5,872 nucleotides of DNA from Candidatus Latescibacterota bacterium (GTDB taxonomy: Bacteria; Latescibacterota; Latescibacteria; Latescibacterales; Latescibacteraceae): NCBI GenBank assembly GCA_018656855.1, contig JABHYP010000220.1, positions 1 to 5,872 of the forward strand, given 5' to 3'. The notes below the pieces were generated by a model. The model was given only the letters and a program-made list of their open reading frames with translations, was not told the origin of the DNA and did no database searches. This document shows positions 1-5,093 of the stretch, piece by piece; positions within the stretch are counted from its first letter, which is position 1; each line of letters opens with the position of its first letter. The translations under genes and the position numbers were made by a program.

Positions 1-1
1 C

Positions 2-460
2 GCGGGAGATGTTGTTGTCGCTGGCAAAATTCCGGTTGACAGAGAAGAAAACAACCTTACGGCATACGCTGTCACGAGCGGTGAAATAGCCTGGTCACGC
101 AAATTTACCGGAGGAACTTACAGGCTTGCGGTGCATGAGAAAAACGACCGAATATTTTCTTATTTGAGGGGAGAAAACCAGCGGGGAGTACAGTGTTTTT
201 CCGTGCGTGACGGTTCATCACTGTGGAGCGGAGCAACTGGCGTTGTCATGAATGCCGGTAAGGTTACTCGGGAAGACATGCTATCGAGAGACGGATACAG
301 TGTAGCGTGCGTTGATGCGTCATCAGGTGAAACAAAATGGATTTACCGGACATCCACAGGCCCTCAGGGATCATATTATGGGCCTGGCGCAATGGCGGTT
401 CAAGGCAAACTGGCAATTGTCGGAACTATGGATGGGCAGGTTCTTGCATTGAAATGGTAG
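2..460 (+). CDS. PQQ-like beta-propeller repeat protein, C-terminal fragment
   Basis: This is the last 152 residues of a protein whose start lies before the window; the frame is open from base 2 and stops with TAG at 458-460. It shows the rhythm of PQQ-like (quinoprotein/BamB-type) beta-propeller blades: a short strand, then Asp/Ser-Gly, then a Trp. Examples are LTAYAVTSGEIAW (19-31), VQCFSVRDGSSLW (63-75) and VACVDASSGETKW (101-113), with a closing strand DGQVLALKW (144-152). The Trp residues at 31, 75, 113 and 152 are 38-44 residues apart, as expected for one blade each. Such domains usually act outside the cytoplasm as scaffolds or as quinoprotein enzymes. No catalytic or PQQ-binding residue can be identified in this fragment, so the function stays open. 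An internal GTG at 131 is only a valine within a blade. The gene converges on the permease, with 44 bases between the stops. Confidence 0.82.
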   Translation, partial: AGDVVVAGKIPVDREENNLTAYAVTSGEIAWSRKFTGGTYRLAVHEKNDRIFSYLRGENQRGVQCFSVRDGSSLWSGATGVVMNAGKVTREDMLSRDGYSVACVDASSGETKWIYRTSTGPQGSYYGPGAMAVQGKLAIVGTMDGQVLALKW

Positions 461-504
461 ATGGTGAGAATGTAGAAAATGGCTAATACCCGGCGGGCGG
501 CAAT

Positions 505-1878
505 TCAGCCGCGTAATTCAGCATTCTTTCTGAATACAAAATATGCCGGAACACCTATAAGCACAGTAAAAATAGCAATTGAGGATTCAGCCGGTCGTTC
601 AAAAAAGGCAAGAACGAGCATAGCAGTAATCGATAATATGTAAACGATTTGCACGACAGGATAACCTGGAAACCGGGATGTACTTTTACCCATGCTTCGC
701 AGTTTGAAAATTCCACACACCGCGAGTACGGGAAAAATACCGAGAGAAAATCCCATGTATGTCAATATTTGATCAAATGTTCCTGACAGGACCATTGCCA
801 TTGAAATCAAACCCTGCAACATAATTGCTTTGTAAGGCACCTTGAAACGAGGATGAACCTCTGAAGCAAACTTAAAGAAATTCCCATCTTGAGCCATTGA
901 GTAGTAAACTCTCGGGCCGAGTATAATAAATGCGCTTAACGAAGAAAACAATGCAAAAGATATCATTAGGCTGAACAAATCTTCTAAAGATTTGCCTAAC
1001 GAATTACCAACTGCCAGGCCTCCGATTGAGATCACTCCTTTCATGTCGTTCGGTGGGATAGCATAAAGATAGAAGCAGTTTAGACATAGATAGAGAAACA
1101 TCACTATACCGGTTCCTGCCAGTAAAGAACGCGGCAGATTCTTTTCGGGATTTCTGATTTCCGAACCGATATAGGTCGATGCGTTCCAACCGCTGTATGC
1201 GAACATAATCCACATCAGCGAAAGCCCCGCAGTTTTCAAACCTCCAAAACTGAATGAAAAACTGCTCTGCTCCACGATATGGTGAAAATCACCTTTTCCG
1301 AAAGAAAAACCAATCGAGACAATAGCAACAATCAGCCCGACTTTCAATAGTGTCAAATAATTCTGAATCCTGGCGCCCAAATCGATGCCTCTCATGTGGA
1401 TAAACGTAAAAATCGCGATAACAAAGATTGCCAGCAGTTTTTTTAAAAGCGCAAGACTTATAAAAACGCTGGTTTCTCCCAATGAAAAAAATTGGGGGAA
1501 AGCTCTGAAAAAGTACTCTGAGAAACCAATGGCGGATGCAGCTATAGGCGCGGAAAAGCCGACGATGAAGGAAACCCAGCCGCTGAGAAATCCGAAAATC
1601 GGATGGTACAGTTCTGATAGAAATGCATATTCACCGCCAGCCCTGGGAATAGCGGCTCCGAGCTCGCCATAGCAAATAGCGCCGCATAGAGCCAGTATAC
1701 CGCCGATAAACCACAAAACTATCATCAGAATCGGGTTATTCAGTTCTTCCATTAGAAATCCCGACATGGTAAAAATCCCGGCGCCTATCATGTTGGCGAT
1801 AACGATATTTGTACATGGGAAAAAACCGAGTTTTCTCTCAAATCCGTTTTTTGATTTTTTATCTGTCGTCGAATACAT
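505..1878 (-). CDS. APC-family amino acid permease
   Basis: A 457-residue integral membrane protein of the amino acid-polyamine-organocation (APC) superfamily, close to the LAT/YfnA/SteT-like amino acid transporters. It probably moves an amino acid across the inner membrane by symport or exchange. Diagnostic pieces in order are the unwound first helix with IGAGIF (31-36), GELGAAIPRAGGEY (71-84) between helices 2 and 3, FAYSGWN (226-232) in helix 6, the family loop EIRNPEKNLPRS (240-251), GPRVYYSMAQDG (321-332), and HPRFKVPYKA (342-351) before helix 9. The hydrophobic pattern fits about 12 helices and the length is normal. The substrate cannot be read from the sequence. The ATG start at 1876-1878 has only a weak purine stretch upstream (GAGA), and no alternative start suits helix 1 better. 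It reads in the same direction as the upstream methyltransferase, but a 275-base gap with a structured repeat lies between them, so it is probably transcribed separately. It appears intact. Confidence 0.95.
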   Translation of the reverse strand: MYSTTDKKSKNGFERKLGFFPCTNIVIANMIGAGIFTMSGFLMEELNNPILMIVLWFIGGILALCGAICYGELGAAIPRAGGEYAFLSELYHPIFGFLSGWVSFIVGFSAPIAASAIGFSEYFFRAFPQFFSLGETSVFISLALLKKLLAIFVIAIFTFIHMRGIDLGARIQNYLTLLKVGLIVAIVSIGFSFGKGDFHHIVEQSSFSFSFGGLKTAGLSLMWIMFAYSGWNASTYIGSEIRNPEKNLPRSLLAGTGIVMFLYLCLNCFYLYAIPPNDMKGVISIGGLAVGNSLGKSLEDLFSLMISFALFSSLSAFIILGPRVYYSMAQDGNFFKFASEVHPRFKVPYKAIMLQGLISMAMVLSGTFDQILTYMGFSLGIFPVLAVCGIFKLRSMGKSTSRFPGYPVVQIVYILSITAMLVLAFFERPAESSIAIFTVLIGVPAYFVFRKNAELRG

Positions 1879-1981
1879 GTAAAGTCTCGAAAAGTTAGAT
1901 ATGATATTATTAATAACAATACATATTATTATTCCAGCAGTTAAATAAGTTGCATTTTTTATAATATTAAGTGTTTATTAA

Positions 1982-2031
1982 CCCCCCCTGCCTTTGGCAT
2001 CCCCCCTGATAGGGGGGAATTAAAGGGGGGG
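1982..2031. repeat. C/G-run palindromic intergenic repeat (nested hairpins)
   Basis: A 50-base element bounded by seven C (1982-1988) and seven G (2025-2031), which form an outer stem. Inside are two further perfect hairpins: TGCC-TTT-GGCA (1989-1999) and TCCCCCC-TGATA-GGGGGGA (2000-2018), followed by an unpaired ATTAAA stretch. The whole can therefore fold as a three-way junction on either strand. Read on the minus strand it encodes peptide text like PPLIPPYQGG, which I recognise from spurious ORFs in many bacterial genomes where such C/G-run repeats are scattered between genes. The class is therefore probably a dispersed, MITE-like or REP-like repeat. Only one copy is visible here, so its dispersal is inferred. 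It lies upstream of the permease and downstream of the methyltransferase. It is strikingly G/C-rich within otherwise A/T-rich intergenic DNA. Confidence 0.75.
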
Positions 2032-2098
2032 CATTCTTTTTCCATATTTGAGTTTCGGCGTATAATGTTACATATTTAATCGCCTCAGCATTATAAAG

Positions 2099-2118
2099 AA
2101 GATATAAGCAAATATCTT
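2099..2118 (-). terminator. weak A/T-rich hairpin after the O-methyltransferase gene
   Basis: A perfect inverted repeat, AAGATAT (2099-2105) and ATATCTT (2112-2118), with a six-base loop, lies about 35 bases past the methyltransferase stop on the minus strand. It is followed on that strand by CTTTAT. The stem is nearly all A/T and the U-tract is poor, so it would be a weak terminator at best. The G/C-rich repeat just beyond it could contribute to stopping transcription instead. Confidence 0.25.
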
Positions 2119-2153
2119 TTATTCCGGCTCCTGACTTTATATTTAGATAAACA

Positions 2154-2813
2154 CTATTGGGCGGATTTTTTATAACTGACAGAAATTCCCGACCGGCTCG
2201 ATGTATCAATTGTTGTTTCGAAATCAGACAAACTTCGCACGTATTCGAGAAATTCACGAATACCCGGCAGATATCTATTCGAAACATTGTGAGCGGTAAA
2301 GCACCCGCCTGCTTCGATCCCTGATTCAATATCTATGAAATAGTTTTTATACCAGCTTTTATCAGCATCAGAAAAAACGAAGTCAAAAGGGCCTTCCAAC
2401 TCCTTCACGAGTTTGTGTGCATCTGCAAGTCTGGCATCGATATACTCGGAAAGACCGGCTTTTTTAAAATTCGCAAGCGCCTCCCTATGTCGTTCTTCGT
2501 CTATCTCTATTGTTATCAGTTTGCCTCCCGTTTTACTGAGCGCCCATGCAATCCAGATTGCAGAATGCCCTGTTGATGTCCCTATCTCGAGGGCTTTTGT
2601 ATATTTGTGCTCAATTATTATGTCATATAATATCCTGCCATCGGATACCGGAACATTCATATCCCTCCATGTGCTGCGCTGACTTTCGAGAAAAGCTTGT
2701 ACCTTTTCATCAAGGTTTTTTAGTTTTTCCGGCTCCTGGGACAAAGAGCAAGTAGTCATGATTAATATAAATAAAATGGTTAACTGCCCGATGCAAATGC
2801 CCTTTCTTATCAT
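2154..2813 (-). CDS. exported class I SAM-dependent O-methyltransferase (COMT/YrrM-like fold)
   Basis: A 219-residue protein with an N-terminal export signal: MIRKG, then a hydrophobic run to about residue 24, then a polar region from SQEPEK. The rest is a class I methyltransferase of the catechol O-methyltransferase/YrrM type: a helical cap (35-72), SAM motif I EIGTSTG (76-82), the acidic ribose-binding strand end IEID (102-105), and the metal-site segment SDADKSWY (148-155). Where COMT has Asp-Asn as further metal ligands, this protein has His175-Asn176 in TAHNVS. Family membership predicts methyl transfer from SAM to a hydroxyl of a small molecule; the substrate is unknown. Start choice: an ATG six bases upstream (2817-2819) overlaps the ribosome binding site AAGGA, whereas the ATG at 2811-2813 is five bases after it, so I chose the latter. 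Cys22 follows MTT, a poor lipobox, so lipid attachment is doubtful. The gene is divergent from the flgM-like gene. Confidence 0.9.
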   Translation of the reverse strand: MIRKGICIGQLTILFILIMTTCSLSQEPEKLKNLDEKVQAFLESQRSTWRDMNVPVSDGRILYDIIIEHKYTKALEIGTSTGHSAIWIAWALSKTGGKLITIEIDEERHREALANFKKAGLSEYIDARLADAHKLVKELEGPFDFVFSDADKSWYKNYFIDIESGIEAGGCFTAHNVSNRYLPGIREFLEYVRSLSDFETTIDTSSRSGISVSYKKSAQ

Positions 2814-2818
2814 TATCA

Positions 2819-2824
2819 TCCTTT
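2819..2824 (-). promoter_or_regulatory. Shine-Dalgarno site that decides the methyltransferase start
   Basis: On the minus strand AAAGGA is followed by five bases (TGATA) and the ATG at 2813-2811. The alternative ATG at 2819-2817 uses the last base of this site and so could not be served by it. This supports a start two codons later than the longest reading frame. Confidence 0.7.
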
Positions 2825-2862
2825 TTATTGCGCCACAAAAGCAGCGTTAGAGTTTACTTCTT

Positions 2863-2890
2863 AGTATATAAATCATTGTTAATATAGCAA
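2863..2890 (-). promoter_or_regulatory. candidate sigma-70-type promoter for the O-methyltransferase
   Basis: On the minus strand TTGCTA (2890-2885) and TATACT (2868-2863) are separated by 16 bases, matching the -35 and -10 consensus at four and five of six positions. The predicted transcript would begin near 2856, about 43 bases before the chosen start codon. The DNA is A/T-rich, so a chance match is possible. Confidence 0.45.
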
Positions 2891-2973
2891 ACACTTTTTT
2901 CTCAATAAAATGAAATCCTTCTACTGCTAATATCAGCCGTGTTTATTACACAGCGCTAAAGAGGTATTCAAAA

Positions 2974-3054
2974 ATGGATTGTTGTGGATATTTTAAAAAA
3001 AAGTATTGCAAACTGAAAAAATGCGGTTATATTATTTACTTATACTGTGTATAA
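2974..3054 (+). CDS. possible Cys/Lys-rich 26-residue micropeptide
   Basis: ATG at 2974 opens a 26-codon frame ending in TAA at 3052-3054, preceded by AAAGAGGT (2958-2965) about nine bases before the start, a credible ribosome binding site. The peptide begins MDCCGYFKKKYCKLKKCGY and ends in a hydrophobic, Tyr-rich tail. It has five Cys (3, 4, 12, 17, 25), six Lys and no acidic residue after Asp2. It could be a leader peptide or a small membrane-active or metal-binding peptide, but I recognise no family. Against it: the DNA is A/T-rich with a poly-A run that gives the Lys codons, and the best promoter for the next gene lies inside it. It ends 19 bases before the flgM-like start. Treat it as speculative. 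Confidence 0.22.
   Translation: MDCCGYFKKKYCKLKKCGYIIYLYCV
3006..3033 (+). promoter_or_regulatory. candidate promoter for the flgM-like/prmA unit
   Basis: TTGCAA (3006-3011) and TATATT (3028-3033) are 16 bases apart and resemble sigma-70-type -35 and -10 boxes, each at four or five of six positions. The predicted transcript would start near 3040, leaving a leader of about 34 bases before the start codon at 3074. No sigma-28-type (flagellar) promoter was seen, although the first gene looks like a sigma-28 antagonist. Confidence 0.38.
3040..3054. promoter_or_regulatory. perfect dyad at the presumed transcription start (candidate operator)
   Basis: TTATAC (3040-3045), spacer TGT, then GTATAA (3049-3054) is a perfect 15-base dyad. 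It begins six bases after the candidate -10 box and ends before the ribosome binding site, where a repressor would block initiation. No regulator gene lies nearby, and an A/T-rich dyad of this size can arise by chance. Confidence 0.3.
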
Positions 3055-3060
3055 CTCTCT

Positions 3061-3066
3061 GTGAGG
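3061..3066 (+). promoter_or_regulatory. Shine-Dalgarno site that decides the flgM-like start
   Basis: GTGAGG is followed by one base and an ATG at 3068, which is too close for use, and by seven bases to the ATG at 3074, a normal distance. This favours the second ATG, giving a protein that begins MAVQ. Confidence 0.65.
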
Positions 3067-3073
3067 TATGAAA

Positions 3074-3409
3074 ATGGCTGTTCAGAATGTGAATAATGTT
3101 CCGGGTGCAGGCGGAGATGTCGGCCGCGAAAGAGCCGAGCGTACCACAAAGACGGAACGAACTCCGCAGACGCCACCTGAAACCAGAGAAATTGAGCAGG
3201 CGGCAGTACGACCTCTGCAGGACGAGGTCAGGATATCGAGAGATAGGGAGCTTGTCGGCGAACTGGTTGATGAAGCTGCAAATACCGATGTTCCACCGCG
3301 CCAGGAAGTTGTGGACAGGGCAAGCAGACGTGTGCAGGAAAATTATTACAACTCAAGAGAATTCATTGGCAATCTGGCCTCCAGGTTGATCAATACCGAT
3401 AGCGTTTGA
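3074..3409 (+). CDS. FlgM-like anti-sigma factor domain protein
   Basis: A 111-residue, highly charged soluble protein. Residues 1-48 are low-complexity and probably disordered, rich in Arg, Glu, Thr and Pro. The C-terminal half matches the layout of FlgM, the anti-sigma-28 factor that holds back late flagellar genes: DEVRISRDREL (50-60) corresponds to the conserved D-x-V/I-x-I-S segment, and RQEVVDRASRRVQENYYNS (76-94) with EFIGNLASRLIN (96-107) corresponds to the C-terminal helices that wrap the sigma factor. The usual Gly-x-Tyr in that stretch reads Asn-Tyr-Tyr here. A disordered first half is also typical of FlgM. No flagellar gene or sigma factor is visible in the window, so its partner may be encoded elsewhere, or it may be a FlgM-fold protein with another target. 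Its TGA stop overlaps a possible TTG start of prmA, which suggests translational coupling. The assignment rests on motif layout recognised by eye. Confidence 0.62.
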   Translation: MAVQNVNNVPGAGGDVGRERAERTTKTERTPQTPPETREIEQAAVRPLQDEVRISRDRELVGELVDEAANTDVPPRQEVVDRASRRVQENYYNSREFIGNLASRLINTDSV

Positions 3410-4314
3410 GCGATACGTACGTGAATTCTATGGGCAATCTTTTTTCTGATGGTCTGTGGCGTTCTCTTCATATTGAATGTGAACCCGGATTCGAGGATAT
3501 AATCAGCGCATATATTTTCGAGTCCGGGTTTTCCGGTTTAGAGGAGCATTCCGGGCCGGGAAATGTAGTTTACACCGCGTATTACCGCCGCACAACCGAA
3601 ACTGATGACCCCTTCGAGAAACTCTCCGGAACGCTCGATGAATTAGCCCTTTCACATAAAAAAGACATCGCACGGATTCTTTCGCTGGAAAATGTGCCCG
3701 CTGAAGACTGGGAATTATCATGGCGCCGGGGTCTCAGCGCGATCGAGGTTGGTTCACGCCTTGTAATCAGACCGTCATGGGTGGATTATGAGAACACCGG
3801 TGGACTTGTGGAAATCATCATAGATCCCAAAATGGCTTTCGGTACAGGCAGCCATGCAACTACACGCCTCTGTCTGGAGACAATAGAGAAGATTAATCCC
3901 GAAAAATTATCGGTGCTGGATGCGGGCTGCGGTTCCGGTGTGCTGTCAATTGCTGCTGTAAAGTTAGGTGCGCGTCACGCGGCCGGTTTCGACATCGACT
4001 TGGATTCAGTGGAAAACGCCCGTGAGAATGTGATAATAAACGGCGTACGTGACCGTGTGGTAATAGAACATGCCGATATTTTCGGCTGCGAGCCCGGGCG
4101 GTTCGACCTTGTGTTCGCAAATATCATCAGCGGTGGGCTGATACCGAACCTACGGCGTTTTCGTGATTTTCTTCTGCCGGAAGGGAAGGTCGTATTTTCC
4201 GGGCTTCTGGCTGAGGAGGAAACGCTGTTTATAGAACACCTGAAGGCAGAATGTTTTAAGGTTCGCGAGATAAGCCGAATGGACGAGTGGATAGCTGTTG
4301 AGGCTGAAACCTAA
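3406..4314 (+). CDS. prmA: ribosomal protein L11 methyltransferase PrmA
   Basis: A 302-residue protein with the two-domain plan of PrmA, the cytoplasmic enzyme that trimethylates ribosomal protein L11 using SAM. The N-terminal substrate-recognition domain begins at LWRSLHIECEP (17-27). The linker carries DWELSWRR (101-108). The catalytic domain has the PrmA-specific DPKMAFGTGSHATT (140-153), SAM motif I DAGCGSG (172-178), the acidic ribose-binding FDID (195-198), and NIIS (239-242) where PrmA proteins typically have NILA. All key segments are present and the length is normal. The start is uncertain. TTG at 3406-3408 gives a four-base TTGA overlap with the upstream stop but has no ribosome binding site. 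ATG at 3430, eight codons on and preceded by GTGA, would begin nine residues before the conserved Trp and is about equally likely. It forms a unit with the flgM-like gene and ends at a strong hairpin terminator. Confidence 0.95.
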   Translation: MSDTYVNSMGNLFSDGLWRSLHIECEPGFEDIISAYIFESGFSGLEEHSGPGNVVYTAYYRRTTETDDPFEKLSGTLDELALSHKKDIARILSLENVPAEDWELSWRRGLSAIEVGSRLVIRPSWVDYENTGGLVEIIIDPKMAFGTGSHATTRLCLETIEKINPEKLSVLDAGCGSGVLSIAAVKLGARHAAGFDIDLDSVENARENVIINGVRDRVVIEHADIFGCEPGRFDLVFANIISGGLIPNLRRFRDFLLPEGKVVFSGLLAEEETLFIEHLKAECFKVREISRMDEWIAVEAET

Positions 4315-4345
4315 ATAAATTTTTTGCATATATAATGAAATCATG

Positions 4346-4382
4346 CAGGGGTAATTCATGAATTACCCCTGTTTTATCTTTT
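4346..4382 (+). terminator. perfect-palindrome rho-independent terminator of prmA
   Basis: Bases 4346-4371 are a perfect 26-base palindrome whose arm is CAGGGGTAATTCA. It is followed by TTTTATCTTTT (4372-4382). The outer CAGGGG/CCCCTG pairs give a firm stem base, and the T-rich tail is on the plus strand only, so it should act mainly on rightward transcripts from prmA. The T-tract overlaps the stop codon of convergent queH. Transcripts from queH also cross the palindrome, but the far side lacks a clean T-run. Confidence 0.88.
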
Positions 4383-4904
4383 CGAAAAAAGACACCCGCA
4401 ATAATCCTGACGGTAGATGTTAAGCTCACAAGAAAGTTCGCAGGAACGCTTGAAACCGTCCTTTTTTTTCCAGTCGCCCAAGAGAAACCTCACTCCGTAT
4501 CGTTTTGCTTCCTCTTCGCCGATGGGATTGATGACAGAGGCTTTTTTTGATGGCCCGAGTGTAAGTGTGCTAGCAAAAGTGTTATACTCTTCAGCGGCTG
4601 CGAGACGTGCGGTTTCGGCAAGCCTGAGCCTGTAGCAGACAAGACAACGCGCCCCGTTTTCGGGTTCATCCTCCAGCCCGCGGACAGCCTCAAAAAAAGC
4701 CGGTGTGTCATACGCACCCTCGATGAGCTTTATACCGGAATGCTCTGTAGCTGTGTATGCTGCTTTTAGACGGCACCGGCACTCATCATCCGGATAGATG
4801 TTAGGATTGTAAAAGTACCCGGTGATGTCCCAGTCGTCGCGGAGCCGTTCTATAACAGTCGTTGCGCAGGGTCCGCAGCAGATGTGGAGGAGGAGTTTTG
4901 GCAT
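4374..4904 (-). CDS. queH: epoxyqueuosine reductase QueH
   Basis: A 176-residue protein of the QueH (DUF208) family, the iron-sulfur enzyme that reduces epoxyqueuosine to queuosine in the anticodon wobble position of tRNAs for Asn, Asp, His and Tyr. It replaces the unrelated cobalamin-dependent QueG. The family text runs through the whole protein: HICCGPC (7-13), FYNPNIYP (31-38), ARCLVCYRLRL (85-95), STLTLGPSKK (112-121), GDWKKKDGFKRS (143-154) and YRQDYCGCLFS (164-174). The Cys pairs at 9/10, 87/90 and 169/171 are the conserved ones from which cluster and metal ligands are drawn. Length is typical and nothing is missing. The ATG at 4902-4904 follows a run of T with no Shine-Dalgarno site, and the predicted 5' leader is short. 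No other queuosine gene is in view. It is convergent with prmA and divergent from the glycosidase. Confidence 0.96.
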   Translation of the reverse strand: MPKLLLHICCGPCATTVIERLRDDWDITGYFYNPNIYPDDECRCRLKAAYTATEHSGIKLIEGAYDTPAFFEAVRGLEDEPENGARCLVCYRLRLAETARLAAAEEYNTFASTLTLGPSKKASVINPIGEEEAKRYGVRFLLGDWKKKDGFKRSCELSCELNIYRQDYCGCLFSKR

Positions 4905-4926
4905 AAAAAAATATTTATAATAAGCT

Positions 4927-4955
4927 ATTAAAATTGATGTTTTCTAAACTAACAA
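4927..4955 (-). promoter_or_regulatory. candidate promoter for queH
   Basis: On the minus strand TTGTTA (4955-4950) and TTTAAT (4932-4927) are separated by 17 bases, matching sigma-70-type boxes at four and five of six positions. The transcript would begin about 16 bases before the ATG, which fits the absence of a ribosome binding site there. Confidence 0.42.
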
Positions 4956-4964
4956 TAATCCTTC

Positions 4965-4981
4965 AATTAATATGATTAATT
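4965..4981. promoter_or_regulatory. A/T dyad between queH and the glycosidase gene (candidate operator)
   Basis: AATTAAT (4965-4971), spacer ATG, then ATTAATT (4975-4981) is a perfect inverted repeat ten bases upstream of the candidate queH -35 box and about 50 bases before the glycosidase -35 box. It could bind a regulator of either gene. The surrounding DNA is so A/T-rich that chance is a real alternative. Confidence 0.22.
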
Positions 4982-5030
4982 AAATTTGCATTAAATAGCT
5001 CTTTTTGCAAGTGTATTTTCATAAATTTAT

Positions 5031-5059
5031 TTGACTCATCCATTCATCCATTCTATTTT
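5031..5059 (+). promoter_or_regulatory. candidate promoter for the GH127 glycosidase
   Basis: TTGACT (5031-5036) is a five-of-six -35 match, and TATTTT (5054-5059), a four-of-six -10 match, follows after 17 bases. The spacer is largely an eight-base tandem duplication of TCATCCAT (5036-5043 and 5044-5051). A further TATAAA sits at 5061-5066 but is too far from the -35 box. Confidence 0.42.
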
Positions 5060-5084
5060 ATATAAAAAGCAATTACTTACATTT

Positions 5085-5090
5085 GGAGGA
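5085..5090 (+). promoter_or_regulatory. strong Shine-Dalgarno site of the GH127 gene
   Basis: GGAGGA stands three bases before the ATG at 5094 and is the only near-consensus ribosome binding site in the window. It fixes the start of the glycosidase and therefore the absence of an N-terminal signal peptide. Confidence 0.8.
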
Positions 5091-5093
5091 ACA

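Noticed and set aside
497..512. GCGGC-AATTCA-GCCGC hairpin between the convergent propeller and permease genes
   Set aside because: The stem has only five pairs, there is no T-tract on either side, and it overlaps the last permease codons; it is too weak to call a terminator.
1385..1672. A 95-codon plus-strand frame opposite the permease
   Set aside because: It is antisense to conserved permease helices, lacks any recognisable domain, and reads as a shadow of the permease's codon pattern.
1907..1916. TTATTAATAA palindrome upstream of the permease as an operator, and several possible promoter boxes in 1879-1980
   Set aside because: The region is almost entirely A/T, and several box pairs fit equally poorly (for example TTAACT with TATTGT at 17 bases), so none could be chosen.
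1982..2031. The C/G-run element as a CRISPR repeat or a complete insertion sequence
   Set aside because: There is only one unit, no spacer array, no transposase frame and no clear target-site duplication.
1967..2329. A 120-codon minus-strand frame covering the repeat and the end of the methyltransferase gene
   Set aside because: It overlaps the well-supported methyltransferase in another frame, and its C-terminal text (PPLIPPYQGG) is just the translated C/G-run repeat, a known source of spurious proteins.
4923..5000. Inverted copies AGCTATT (4923-4929) and AATAGCT (4994-5000)
   Set aside because: Seven-base A/T-rich matches 64 bases apart are expected by chance in such DNA, and there is no supporting structure between them.
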